64,000 nt of DNA from Microbulbifer sp. GL-2 (lineage in GTDB: Bacteria; Pseudomonadota; Gammaproteobacteria; Pseudomonadales; Cellvibrionaceae). Of this stretch, positions 1 through 7,823 are shown one piece after another. The translations under genes were made by a program, and so were the position numbers. The DNA lies in NCBI RefSeq assembly GCF_007183175.1, contig NZ_AP019807.1, positions 1,904,001 through 1,968,000 of the forward strand, in the 5' to 3' direction. Each line of letters opens with the position of its first letter. Within the stretch, counting starts at the first letter, position 1. The notes beneath the pieces are model-generated. The model saw nothing but the letters and a program-made list of their open reading frames with translations. It had not been told where the DNA came from and made no database searches.

Positions 1-703
1 TGGCGGTGGAGCGGTTAGGGAATAGTCGGTAGAGATGCGCGGCGCCGGAGAGAACTGCATGGCTGGGGGCGGCCAGCTCCTGCTGTGTCAGTAACTCCTC
101 GCTAATCTGGCCAGGCTTGGCACAGGGGTGATTGGCGCCGCAGTAGAGCATGGATTGGTGTTGGAACAGAGGTTGATATTTTAAACCTGGCCTGTGTGAA
201 TGCAGGGGGTTGATACCCACATCTGCGCGGCCGGCGAGGATCTCCAATTCCAGCTCCTGGGGTGCGGCCAATTGGACCTCCAGGTGTAACTGGGGAGCCT
301 GCCCCCTTAGGCGGGCAATGGTTGCGGGCAAGTCCAGCTGGGGGATTTCAAGTACATCATCCGGCATCACCAAGCGCAGGGTACCGGTGAGCTGGGATTG
401 AATGGCGTTAACCTGGCCCCTAAAGGTGTCCAGATGTCCATCCAACTCCAAAATTGCCTGGTAGAGGGCTTCCCCCTCTGGAGTCAGTTTGAAATCGGCG
501 CGCCCGCGAGAACGAAGGCATAGCTGCATAGCCAGGCGGGTTTCCAGATCAGAAATATGCACGCTGATGGTGGAGCGGCCAATATTGAGTGACACTTCTG
601 CGGCGGCCAAGCCGCCGGCACGTACTACTTCGCGAAAAACCCTCAACAGGCGAAGGTCCATGTCGCTGAGGCGCCCGCCCAAGGCGCTTTTTGTCTTGCT
701 CAT
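1..703 (-). CDS. LysR-family transcriptional regulator (C-terminus cut by window edge)
   Basis: Reading the minus strand from the ATG at 703 gives an open frame of 234 codons that runs off the left edge. It begins MSKTKSALGGRL. The first ~75 residues form a LysR-type winged helix-turn-helix (DLRLLRVFREVV, then a recognition helix around GRSTISVHISDLE, then LTPEGEALYQ). From about residue 100 the periplasmic-binding-protein-like effector domain begins (GTLRLVMPDDVL ... ADVGINPLHSH). The C-terminal third is missing. It is divergent from the semialdehyde dehydrogenase at 900, the usual layout for a LysR regulator and its target, so I infer that it controls the dehydrogenase/transaminase pair, probably with an amino-acid-derived inducer. 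Family is clear; the effector is unknown. Confidence 0.9.
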   Translation of the reverse strand, partial: MSKTKSALGGRLSDMDLRLLRVFREVVRAGGLAAAEVSLNIGRSTISVHISDLETRLAMQLCLRSRGRADFKLTPEGEALYQAILELDGHLDTFRGQVNAIQSQLTGTLRLVMPDDVLEIPQLDLPATIARLRGQAPQLHLEVQLAAPQELELEILAGRADVGINPLHSHRPGLKYQPLFQHQSMLYCGANHPCAKPGQISEELLTQQELAAPSHAVLSGAAHLYRLFPNRSTA

Positions 704-785
704 TTACCAACTCTTCCTGTGTTATTTACCGTAACTTAGCCGGTATTATTTAGCTTTTTGGGCGAAGGCTCAGATTGCCCAGCCA

Positions 786-810
786 TAAAGTTTGATAAAT
801 TTAAACTTTA
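786..810. promoter_or_regulatory. Candidate LysR operator (interrupted palindrome)
   Basis: TAAAGTTT, nine bases, then AAACTTTA: a perfect 8-bp inverted repeat in the 196-bp gap between the divergent LysR and dehydrogenase genes. Its centre fits the T-N11-A pattern of LysR sites (T at 792, A at 804). Binding by the adjacent regulator is inferred. Confidence 0.5.
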
Positions 811-899
811 GTTGCAAAAATACTACTATCCCTATCGCTCAGCTGCGGCCAGAATCGCCGCAATACGATTAATAACATCCAAATATCAGGAGTTTTCCG

Positions 900-2345
900 G
901 TGAAACTGGCGAATCCAGACCTGTTGAAGTTTCAGAACTATATCGATGGAGAGTGGCGGAGTGCCACGGGCACTGCAGAGGTGCGCGATCCGGCCAATGG
1001 TGAACTGCTGGGTAATGTGGCTGATGGTTCAGCTGCGGATGCGGAGTCAGCTATAGCTGCTGCCAGCGCAGCCTTCCCAGAATGGAGTCGTCGCACAGCA
1101 GGTGAACGCGCTGCTGTTCTCAAGCGCTGGTACCAGCTGATCGTAGACAACAGCGATGACCTGGCGACAATTCTCACCCTGGAACAGGGTAAGCCCCTGG
1201 CAGAAGCCAAGGGTGAGATTCTTTATGGTGCCTCTTTTATCGAGTGGTTTGCCGAGGAGTGCCGTCGAGCTTACGGTCAGACGATCCCCACTCATAACCC
1301 GGGGATGCGCCTTAGCACCATCCGCCAGCCGGTGGGTGTTGTGACTTGTATCACTCCTTGGAACTTCCCCAACGCCATGATTACCCGCAAAGCGGCGCCG
1401 GCCTTAGCTGCCGGTTGTACTGTGGTCATCAAGCCGGCGCTGGAGACCCCGCTGTCTGCACTGGCTCTGTGCCAGCTGGCGGAAGAGGCGGGCCTGCCCA
1501 AGGGCACCATCAATGTGGTAACCGGCAGTGATGCGCCGGGTATTGGCAAAATACTGACCCAGGATCCGCGGGTAGCCAAATTTACTTTCACCGGTTCCAC
1601 TGCTGTGGGCAAGTTGCTGATGGCGCAGTGCGCCAGCACGGTGAAGAAAATGTCTATGGAACTGGGTGGTAATGCGCCCTTTATCGTATTCGATGATGCG
1701 GATCTGGCCACAGCTGTGAAGGCTTGTGTGGCAACCAAGTTCCGCAACGCCGGCCAGGTGTGTGTCGCGACCAATCGTATTTATGTGCATGAGTCAGTAC
1801 ACGATGAGTTTGTGGAAAAACTGCGTGCGGAAGTGGAGGCCCTGAAAATTGGCCATGGTACTGAAGTCGGTGTGACCATGGGTCCGATGATCTTCCGCCG
1901 TGCGGTGGAGAGAGTTCAGGAACTGGTACAGGATGCAGTTGCCGCTGGAGCCAGTGTAGAGGCTGGAGGTGAGCAGCTGCCGGATGGCGAAAACTATTTT
2001 GCTCCCACCCTGATTACCGGTGTTACCGATGAAATGCGCATTGCCCGAGAGGAAAACTTTGGGCCGATTGCGGCGGTGCAGAAGTTTACCGACGAGGACG
2101 ATGTGGTCCGCCGTGCGAACGACACTCCCTACGGCCTGGCCGCTTATGTGATGAGTGAGAATATCCGTCGTGCAAACCGTGTGGTAGAGGCGCTGGATTA
2201 CGGCATGATCGCCTGCAATACCGGCGTTTTCTCTACCACAGTCGCGCCTTTTGGTGGGAATAAGGAATCCGGTATTGGCCGCGAGGGCGGCGTCGAGGGT
2301 ATGGCCGAATTCTACGAGACCAAGTACTGCTGCTTCGGAGCCTGA
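900..2345 (+). CDS. NAD(P)-dependent semialdehyde dehydrogenase, succinate-semialdehyde type
   Basis: Aldehyde dehydrogenase superfamily, 481 aa, the normal length for GabD-type enzymes that oxidise succinate semialdehyde to succinate in the cytoplasm. Visible landmarks are the cofactor-binding stretch ITPWNFPNAM (about 151-160), the general base Glu254 in MELGGNAP and the nucleophile Cys288 in NAGQVCVATNR. The start is GTG at 900, with AGGAG about ten bases upstream. The next gene is an omega-amino acid:pyruvate transaminase, so the pair would turn an omega-amino acid into a semialdehyde and then an acid. GABA and beta-alanine are both possible; malonate-semialdehyde enzymes (BauC) usually belong to a different ALDH branch, so succinate semialdehyde is the better guess. 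Likely regulated by the divergent LysR gene. Confidence 0.88.
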   Translation: MKLANPDLLKFQNYIDGEWRSATGTAEVRDPANGELLGNVADGSAADAESAIAAASAAFPEWSRRTAGERAAVLKRWYQLIVDNSDDLATILTLEQGKPLAEAKGEILYGASFIEWFAEECRRAYGQTIPTHNPGMRLSTIRQPVGVVTCITPWNFPNAMITRKAAPALAAGCTVVIKPALETPLSALALCQLAEEAGLPKGTINVVTGSDAPGIGKILTQDPRVAKFTFTGSTAVGKLLMAQCASTVKKMSMELGGNAPFIVFDDADLATAVKACVATKFRNAGQVCVATNRIYVHESVHDEFVEKLRAEVEALKIGHGTEVGVTMGPMIFRRAVERVQELVQDAVAAGASVEAGGEQLPDGENYFAPTLITGVTDEMRIAREENFGPIAAVQKFTDEDDVVRRANDTPYGLAAYVMSENIRRANRVVEALDYGMIACNTGVFSTTVAPFGGNKESGIGREGGVEGMAEFYETKYCCFGA

Positions 2346-2371
2346 TTCACCGGTTTGAACGGCATTGGTCT

Positions 2372-2428
2372 GCGCTTGTCACAAAGTGAACAAGCGCCTG
2401 AACAGATTAGTGGGAGCCCCTGGCTCCC
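2372..2428 (+). repeat. Two consecutive hairpins in the dehydrogenase-transaminase gap
   Basis: GCGCTTGT (2372-2379) pairs with ACAAGCGC (2390-2397), and GGGAGCC (2412-2418) with GGCTCCC (2422-2428). Neither has a T-tract, so simple termination is unlikely. They could stabilise or process the mRNA between the two cistrons. Confidence 0.4.
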
Positions 2429-2475
2429 GCATCCAAACATTTTGAAACTTCAGGGAACTTGCGGAGATACAGTTC

Positions 2476-3789
2476 ATGTCTGAAATGCAAACCAACGCTT
2501 TCTGGATGCCTTTTACCCCCAATCGCACTTTTAAATCCGCACCGCGGATCGTGGAAAGCGCAGAGGGTATTTATCTCACCGAAAAAGGTGGGCGTCAGAT
2601 TATCGATGCCACTGCCGGTCTATGGTGCAGCAATGCTGGTCACGGCCGTACTGAGATCGCCGAGGCAATCTACCAGCAGGCGAAAACTCTGGACTACAGC
2701 TCCATTTTTAATTTTGGCCATGAGCTGGGCTTCGAATATTCCGAGCGCCTGGTCAAGCACACTCCGGATGGCCTCGACCATGTTTTTTTCGGTAACTCCG
2801 GTTCTGAAGCGGTAGAAACTGCACTGAAAATTGCCCTGCAATACCAACGCGTACGTGGCAAGGGCACTCGCACCATGTTTATCGGTCGTGAGAAGGGTTA
2901 CCACGGAGTGAACTTCGGCGGTATTTCCGTCGGTGGTATTGCACCGAATTACCAGGGGTTCGGCCAGCCGGTTAAAGCCAACCATATGCGTCACACCCTG
3001 GACATTGAGCGCAACGCTTTCAGCCGTGGCCTGCCGGAGCATGGGGTGGAGCTGGCGGAAGACCTGGAGCGCCTGGTGGCCTTCCACGGTGCCGACCAGA
3101 TAGCTGCGGTGATTGTTGAACCCTTTGCTGGGGCCGGTGGTGTAGTACTTCCGCCCAAAGGCTACTTGCAGCGACTGCGTGAGATCTGTGACAAGCATGA
3201 TCTACTGCTGATTTTTGATGAGGTAATTTCCGGTTGGGGCCGTACCGGCTCTGCATTTGGCTCTATTGAATTCGATGTAACCCCGGATATGATCACCTCA
3301 GCCAAGGGTATTACTAATGCGGCGGTGCCACTGAGTGCGGTGTTTGTAAAAGATGAGATTCACAACACCATCATGAGTGCAGCCGCAGAGGGTATGGTGG
3401 AATTTTTCCATGGTTACACTTACTCCGCGCACCCGGTTGCCTGTGCTGCGGGTATGGCGACTCTGGATATCTATGAACGTGAAGGTCTGCTCACACGTGC
3501 ATCTGGAGAGATTGGCCAGCACTGGGAAAATGCCCTGCACAGCCTGGCAGATATGGACAACGTAATAGATGTGCGTAACTACGGTCTGGTTGGTGCGATC
3601 GAACTGCGTGCACCTGAAAATCTGAAAGGCAAATTCGGGGCTAAGGCTTCCGGTATGGCTTGGGAGGCTGGTGTTATGGCGCGCGGGATTGGCGATGCAC
3701 TGTGCATGTCTCCGCCGCTGATTATCGAGAAGCACGAGATCGACGCAGTGGTAGATAAGCTGCGTGGTGTGATTGGCGAGCTGGCCTGA
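2476..3789 (+). CDS. Omega-amino acid:pyruvate transaminase (beta-alanine/GABA type, class III)
   Basis: A class III PLP-dependent aminotransferase of 437 aa. It moves the amino group of an omega-amino acid to pyruvate, giving alanine and a semialdehyde. The N-terminal FWMPFTPNR and GLWCSNAGHGR segments are typical of the Pseudomonas-type omega-amino acid:pyruvate enzyme. Asp248 in LLIFDEVISG should hold the PLP ring nitrogen and Lys277 in MITSAKGITN should form the Schiff base. It follows the semialdehyde dehydrogenase by 130 bp on the same strand, so its product can be handed to that enzyme. A paralogue lies at 18963-20303. Substrate among beta-alanine, GABA and similar amines cannot be decided from sequence. 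Confidence 0.9.
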   Translation: MSEMQTNAFWMPFTPNRTFKSAPRIVESAEGIYLTEKGGRQIIDATAGLWCSNAGHGRTEIAEAIYQQAKTLDYSSIFNFGHELGFEYSERLVKHTPDGLDHVFFGNSGSEAVETALKIALQYQRVRGKGTRTMFIGREKGYHGVNFGGISVGGIAPNYQGFGQPVKANHMRHTLDIERNAFSRGLPEHGVELAEDLERLVAFHGADQIAAVIVEPFAGAGGVVLPPKGYLQRLREICDKHDLLLIFDEVISGWGRTGSAFGSIEFDVTPDMITSAKGITNAAVPLSAVFVKDEIHNTIMSAAAEGMVEFFHGYTYSAHPVACAAGMATLDIYEREGLLTRASGEIGQHWENALHSLADMDNVIDVRNYGLVGAIELRAPENLKGKFGAKASGMAWEAGVMARGIGDALCMSPPLIIEKHEIDAVVDKLRGVIGELA

Positions 3790-3799
3790 TCAATTCCCT

Positions 3800-3824
3800 C
3801 GGCAGCCTTCGGGCTGCCGGTTCA
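3800..3824 (+). terminator. Hairpin after the transaminase, possible terminator
   Basis: CGGCAGCC and GGCTGCCG enclose a TTCG tetraloop (3800-3819), 11 bases after the transaminase stop. The T-tract is weak (GTTCATT), so Rho-independent function is uncertain. Confidence 0.5.
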
Positions 3825-4204
3825 TTACAGTAACTTCCAAACTTCTTCGTTCTCTGCCCTCTGAGCCACAAGCTTTATAGCCCTGTGTTTCCCCTATGTT
3901 ATATGCTCCTGACTTCTAAGCCTGTTCGACTAATAACTCGATTTATCCGTTGCGACTACACTGGAGATAGCGGCCTGCGGCGCGATCACAGTCTTTGCAG
4001 AGTCGACTGTATGGTCGCGCTCGTGGGCCGCCTCCCTGCCTATTCAGTAGCTTTCCCTTGTAGTTGATGGGAACCCCTACAGAAAACTTCACCGTGTAAT
4101 TTGTAGATTCAGTCTGTTTATTTGGGAAATGCTCCTAAAAAACTGGTCGTCCATGGACTATGGCGCTTAAATTAAAAATAGATGTTCTACTCGGTGACTG
4201 CTCT
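3825..4204. other. Intergenic, no gene recognised
   Basis: About 380 bases between the transaminase hairpin and the HdeD-like gene. Short open frames here have neither ribosome-binding sites nor family resemblance. It probably holds the promoter of the HdeD-like gene, but I cannot place it. Confidence 0.4.
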
Positions 4205-4786
4205 ATGTCCACTGATACCACTTCCCTTTCCTCCGGCCCCATTTTGCAGGTGCTCTCTGCCAACTGGTGGCTATTGTTACTGCGCGGTGTTATCGCAGTA
4301 ATCTTTGGGGTGCTTACTTTTATCTGGCCAGGATTGTCACTACTCACCCTGGTTTTTCTGTTCGGTATTTACGCTTTTCTCGATGGCATTTTTTCCCTGG
4401 TGGCGGCAGTAATGGGGCGGCATAAATCCACGCCCCTATGGTGGCTGATTGTATCGGGCCTGGTTAGTTTGGCTGCGGGCATAGTAACTTTTATGTTTCC
4501 TCAAGTGACCGCATTGGTTTTGGTGATTTTTATCGGTGCCTGGGCGCTGGTGCGGGGGATTTTTGAAATTGTCGGGGCGATTCGCCTGCGCAAAGAGATT
4601 GACAACGAGTGGTTGCTAATTGCAATTGGCGTTCTGTCAGTGATTTTCGGCATTGCGATTTTGGTTAGCCCTGGTGCGGGTGCCTTGGCACTGGTGTGGG
4701 TTATTGGTGCCTATGCAATTATTTTTGGTCTGCCGATGATTTGGTTGGCATTTCGCTTACGCAAGCACAATAAGGACGAGTCTTGA
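4205..4786 (+). CDS. HdeD-family (DUF308) membrane protein
   Basis: A 193-residue integral membrane protein with about six hydrophobic segments arranged as three repeated hairpin pairs. Each repeat carries the pattern L..G(V/I)..(V/I).FG, as in LLLRGVIAVIFGVLTF and LLIAIGVLSVIFGIAIL, which is the signature of the HdeD/DUF308 family. In enterobacteria HdeD contributes to acid resistance at high cell density; the role here is unknown. I place the start at the ATG at 4205 (MSTDTTSLSSGP), with GGTGA a suitable distance upstream. An in-frame ATG at 4160 would add 15 residues without a clear ribosome-binding site. The gene stands alone and is convergent with the M1 peptidase. Confidence 0.8.
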   Translation: MSTDTTSLSSGPILQVLSANWWLLLLRGVIAVIFGVLTFIWPGLSLLTLVFLFGIYAFLDGIFSLVAAVMGRHKSTPLWWLIVSGLVSLAAGIVTFMFPQVTALVLVIFIGAWALVRGIFEIVGAIRLRKEIDNEWLLIAIGVLSVIFGIAILVSPGAGALALVWVIGAYAIIFGLPMIWLAFRLRKHNKDES

Positions 4787-4864
4787 AAGTGGAACTGGAA
4801 TGCCGGGAGAAGATAACCCTCTCCCGATACAGCCCGTAAATAGATCTCTTAACAGTCACAACCG

Positions 4865-4899
4865 AAACCCCGGCCACAGAAGGTGGTGGCAGGGGTTTT
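4865..4899. terminator. Probable bidirectional terminator
   Basis: AAACCCC (4865-4871) pairs with GGGGTTT (4892-4898), with additional GCCAC/GTGG-type pairing inside. T-rich on the plus side and T-rich on the minus side, between two convergent genes. Confidence 0.6.
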
Positions 4900-4964
4900 A
4901 TACTCTGTTTTGCCTTTGAATATAAAGCTCAATAAATAATTAATTTTCAGTGCTTACTGCATTA

Positions 4965-7697
4965 TCAATTGTTGTTTGCGAGACTATTCGGCTTTGGTAT
5001 TGCCATCATTAAAGAACGGCCTTTTTCTTCCAGTGCCATACATAGTTGGATACGCTCTTCCGTTTGTGCCAAGCTGCGTTGGTAGCCGGGAGCGAGATCG
5101 CCACGTTCAGCGAATAGCTGTTGTAACTCTTCCAGGCGCTTTGCATCGCAGAAAACACCAGCCAAAGCTGGGGTGCGGCGACGGATCTGTGCTGGAATTT
5201 TTCCCACCACCTTTTCAAAATTATTCCGCAGCCACTGCCAGTTTGGCTCTTGCACTTCGGTTTGGGCCAGGGAGTACTGGATCAGGGTAAAGGCCTCGCG
5301 TGGCCCCATTTCTTCGCTGAGTGCCACCTTCTGGATAACATCCAGTTGCGCTGGATTGTTGCTGCTGCCAATCGCACTGGCGCTGGCATTTTCGAAGCGT
5401 GGGTCGTCCAGCTCGCTGCGAACTTTTATCAAGTGTGCGAGAAAATCCTCACCGGCATCCTGCACGGCCACAGTCAATGCAGCGGCGTAAAGATCGGAGT
5501 CGAGTGCCTGCGGGTCGCGCTGTGTTTTGTAACCAGTAAAAGCGACTGCCTTATCCATTAACTGTTTGCGCGTATCCTGGTCGCCAGCCACTAGAGCCAT
5601 AAAGCTGAGCAGCTCGCTGTGCAGCATCTGCTGGTCAGGGTCATTGTTTGCTGCGCTGTTATTAAGTAGCGGCAGATACAGGTTCTGGGTGAAGCTCAGG
5701 AATTTTGCAGATTGCCCGTCAACCAAGTAGTTTTCACGGTATTTGCGCAAATAGCGCAGGGGCATGGTGATTACCTGCCGCTTTTCTGCCGTCGCGGATT
5801 GGCGCACAACTTCAAGCAGTTGGGTAGCGGGCAGTTTGCCGGCTTCAAAGGCTGCGAAAGCACTGTCTATAACAGAGAGTTGCTCGGTGGGAGTAAATTC
5901 AGCAAAGTGTTCAAGCAAGGTCGGCCACTGGTCCTTGGGCAGATTCCATCGATAATAGCCGCTTCCCTGGGCATTGGGCATTACCCAGCTTGGGCAGGTG
6001 TTACCTGCTATCTCCAGTGTTTCTTGCTTGCTTGTCAGTATCTGGCACTGTTGCTCGTCACCCGCATAACTAAAGCAGAATGGGATGCTCCACTTTTGTC
6101 CGGTATCTTTAATGGGGGAACCCAAAGCTTTGTAACGATTCTGGCTTACATGCAGTCTTGTCTGGGCTGGGTCACTGCAATCCAGTGCCAGCTCAAGTTG
6201 TGGTACACCCTTTTGCTCAACGAAGCTGCGGAATGTTTCAGTCAGTTCCGGGGTATGGGTCTCTTCGCCGATGACTTTGTAGAAAGACGGCGAGTCTGCC
6301 TCTCCTCCGCTAAAGGCTTCGAGGTAGCGGCCGAGGGCTGGGCGGAAGCGTTCAGCTCCAAAGTAGCTATCCACCATATTAATTACTCCAAGGCTCTTGG
6401 AGTAGGTGATGGCGTCGTAGGCGTTGCGAATGTTGTTGTTGTTTGTCACCGGTTCGCGGATGGCACGGGTGCTGGCCAGGGAGTCCAGCTGCATGGCGCC
6501 AATAGCGTAAGTCGCGGCGTTCAAGTCGTGGCCTCCCTCCGGCTCCATGATACGTAGTACCAGTGGCTCTCCCCAGGTAGCAAAGCCCTCTTTTAGCCAT
6601 AGGTCGTCCCACCAGGGGGGCGTCACCTGGTTGCCAAACCACATATGAGCGATTTCGTGGGCATGTACTTCCACCAGGGCCAGACGGGCACCGGGAGCGG
6701 GGTTATCACCCACCAGGATACGCTGCTCGCGATAGGTGATAGCGGCAGATAGCTCCGTGGCACCACTGGGCCACTGGGGTGCGGCGATAATATCGAGCTT
6801 CTTGAAAGGATAGGGACGCTGTAGTTGGTTCTCGAAAGTCTCCACCATTTTAGGCGTGATATCGAGGATGTAGTTCATGTCCCCGCCGCGCCCTTTGCGT
6901 GCGAATCCGCGTAGAGGAATGGGCTCCTTGCGGTATTTACTGGGCGGTATAGCCGGGCGCTGTACTACATCAAAAGGCCCAACAGACAGGGAAAGCAAGT
7001 AAGTGGACATGGGTGGTGTGGCAGCAAAAGTCACCTTCTCCATGCCTTTGCTGACGGCTTCACGTTTCAGCTCAGGTCCATTGCTAATGGCGGCATAGCC
7101 CTCAGGAACCGTCAGGCTGATAGAGAAGGGCGCCTTCAGGCCGGGTTCGTCGAAGCCGGGCAGGTATTTGCGTGCCTGGATGGATTCCGATTTGGCCAGG
7201 GCATAGGCACTGCCCTGCTCTTCTACTTTAAACAGGCCCGCCAGGTTGCGATCAAAATCGGCACTGTAGTCGATGAGCAGAGTGAACTTGCCGGCGGGCA
7301 AATACTCGGTAAATTCTATGGCAGCGACACCACTATCGAGCACCTGGCGGTATCGGGCAGCGACTTTGCGTCCGTCTGCCAGTTGTGCGCTGAGTTTGCT
7401 CACTTCCAGGTTTTTACCGTGAAGCCAGATATGGTCGGCAGCATCATCCAGCTGGATATCGATGGCAACACTACCGCTAAAGTTATCCTGACGCGGGTCC
7501 AGAGTCAGATCAACGCGGTAGCCGATGGGGCGCACACCCTCGGGCAGTTTGCCCACCGGTGCATCATGGAGTTCTACAGATGCAGTTTCAGCAGTGGTGG
7601 ATTGATCGGGTTTCTGTGAAGCCTTCTCTGCCGGGTTGCAGCCGGCCATGGACAGCAAGGCAGCAGCCAGCAGGGCGATCGGTATCTTCTTGTTCAT
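4965..7697 (-). CDS. M1-family metallopeptidase lipoprotein with an altered exopeptidase motif
   Basis: A 910-residue gluzincin of the M1 (aminopeptidase N) family. It begins with a lipoprotein signal ending in the lipobox SMAGC (Cys20 from the ATG at 7697), so it is probably anchored in the envelope. The zinc site is complete: HEIAHMWFG at about residue 347 and the third ligand Glu 19 residues after the second His, in WLKEGFATW. The segment where M1 aminopeptidases carry GAMEN reads GATEL (about 312-316). The Glu that contacts the substrate amino group remains, but Met and Asn are replaced. A TTG seven codons upstream is a less likely start. It lies downstream of the S15-type hydrolase on the same strand. 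General peptide hydrolysis is likely; strict aminopeptidase activity is uncertain. Confidence 0.85.
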   Translation of the reverse strand: MNKKIPIALLAAALLSMAGCNPAEKASQKPDQSTTAETASVELHDAPVGKLPEGVRPIGYRVDLTLDPRQDNFSGSVAIDIQLDDAADHIWLHGKNLEVSKLSAQLADGRKVAARYRQVLDSGVAAIEFTEYLPAGKFTLLIDYSADFDRNLAGLFKVEEQGSAYALAKSESIQARKYLPGFDEPGLKAPFSISLTVPEGYAAISNGPELKREAVSKGMEKVTFAATPPMSTYLLSLSVGPFDVVQRPAIPPSKYRKEPIPLRGFARKGRGGDMNYILDITPKMVETFENQLQRPYPFKKLDIIAAPQWPSGATELSAAITYREQRILVGDNPAPGARLALVEVHAHEIAHMWFGNQVTPPWWDDLWLKEGFATWGEPLVLRIMEPEGGHDLNAATYAIGAMQLDSLASTRAIREPVTNNNNIRNAYDAITYSKSLGVINMVDSYFGAERFRPALGRYLEAFSGGEADSPSFYKVIGEETHTPELTETFRSFVEQKGVPQLELALDCSDPAQTRLHVSQNRYKALGSPIKDTGQKWSIPFCFSYAGDEQQCQILTSKQETLEIAGNTCPSWVMPNAQGSGYYRWNLPKDQWPTLLEHFAEFTPTEQLSVIDSAFAAFEAGKLPATQLLEVVRQSATAEKRQVITMPLRYLRKYRENYLVDGQSAKFLSFTQNLYLPLLNNSAANNDPDQQMLHSELLSFMALVAGDQDTRKQLMDKAVAFTGYKTQRDPQALDSDLYAAALTVAVQDAGEDFLAHLIKVRSELDDPRFENASASAIGSSNNPAQLDVIQKVALSEEMGPREAFTLIQYSLAQTEVQEPNWQWLRNNFEKVVGKIPAQIRRRTPALAGVFCDAKRLEELQQLFAERGDLAPGYQRSLAQTEERIQLCMALEEKGRSLMMAIPKPNSLANNN

Positions 7698-7792
7698 AGG
7701 CTGAGAGTACTTGGCCAAAAAAGGGCCATTGTAACTGTTCGGCGGAAAATTACGCGAAGGCTTGCGGTGAGGTAAGGGGAAGAGGAGCTGAA

Positions 7793-7814
7793 GCCCGGCA
7801 GTTGCCTGCCGGGC
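7793..7814 (-). terminator. Stable hairpin downstream of the S15-type hydrolase
   Basis: GCCCGGCAG and CTGCCGGGC form a 9-bp stem with a four-base loop. On the minus strand it lies 10 bases after the hydrolase stop and is followed by TTCAGCTCCTCTTCC, T/C-rich rather than a T run, so termination may be partial. Confidence 0.5.
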
Positions 7815-7823
7815 TAAAGTCTT

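Noticed and set aside
5712..6557. 281-codon plus-strand frame inside the first M1 peptidase gene
   Set aside because: It is antisense to a gene with complete zinc motifs, has no ribosome-binding site and no recognisable family features.
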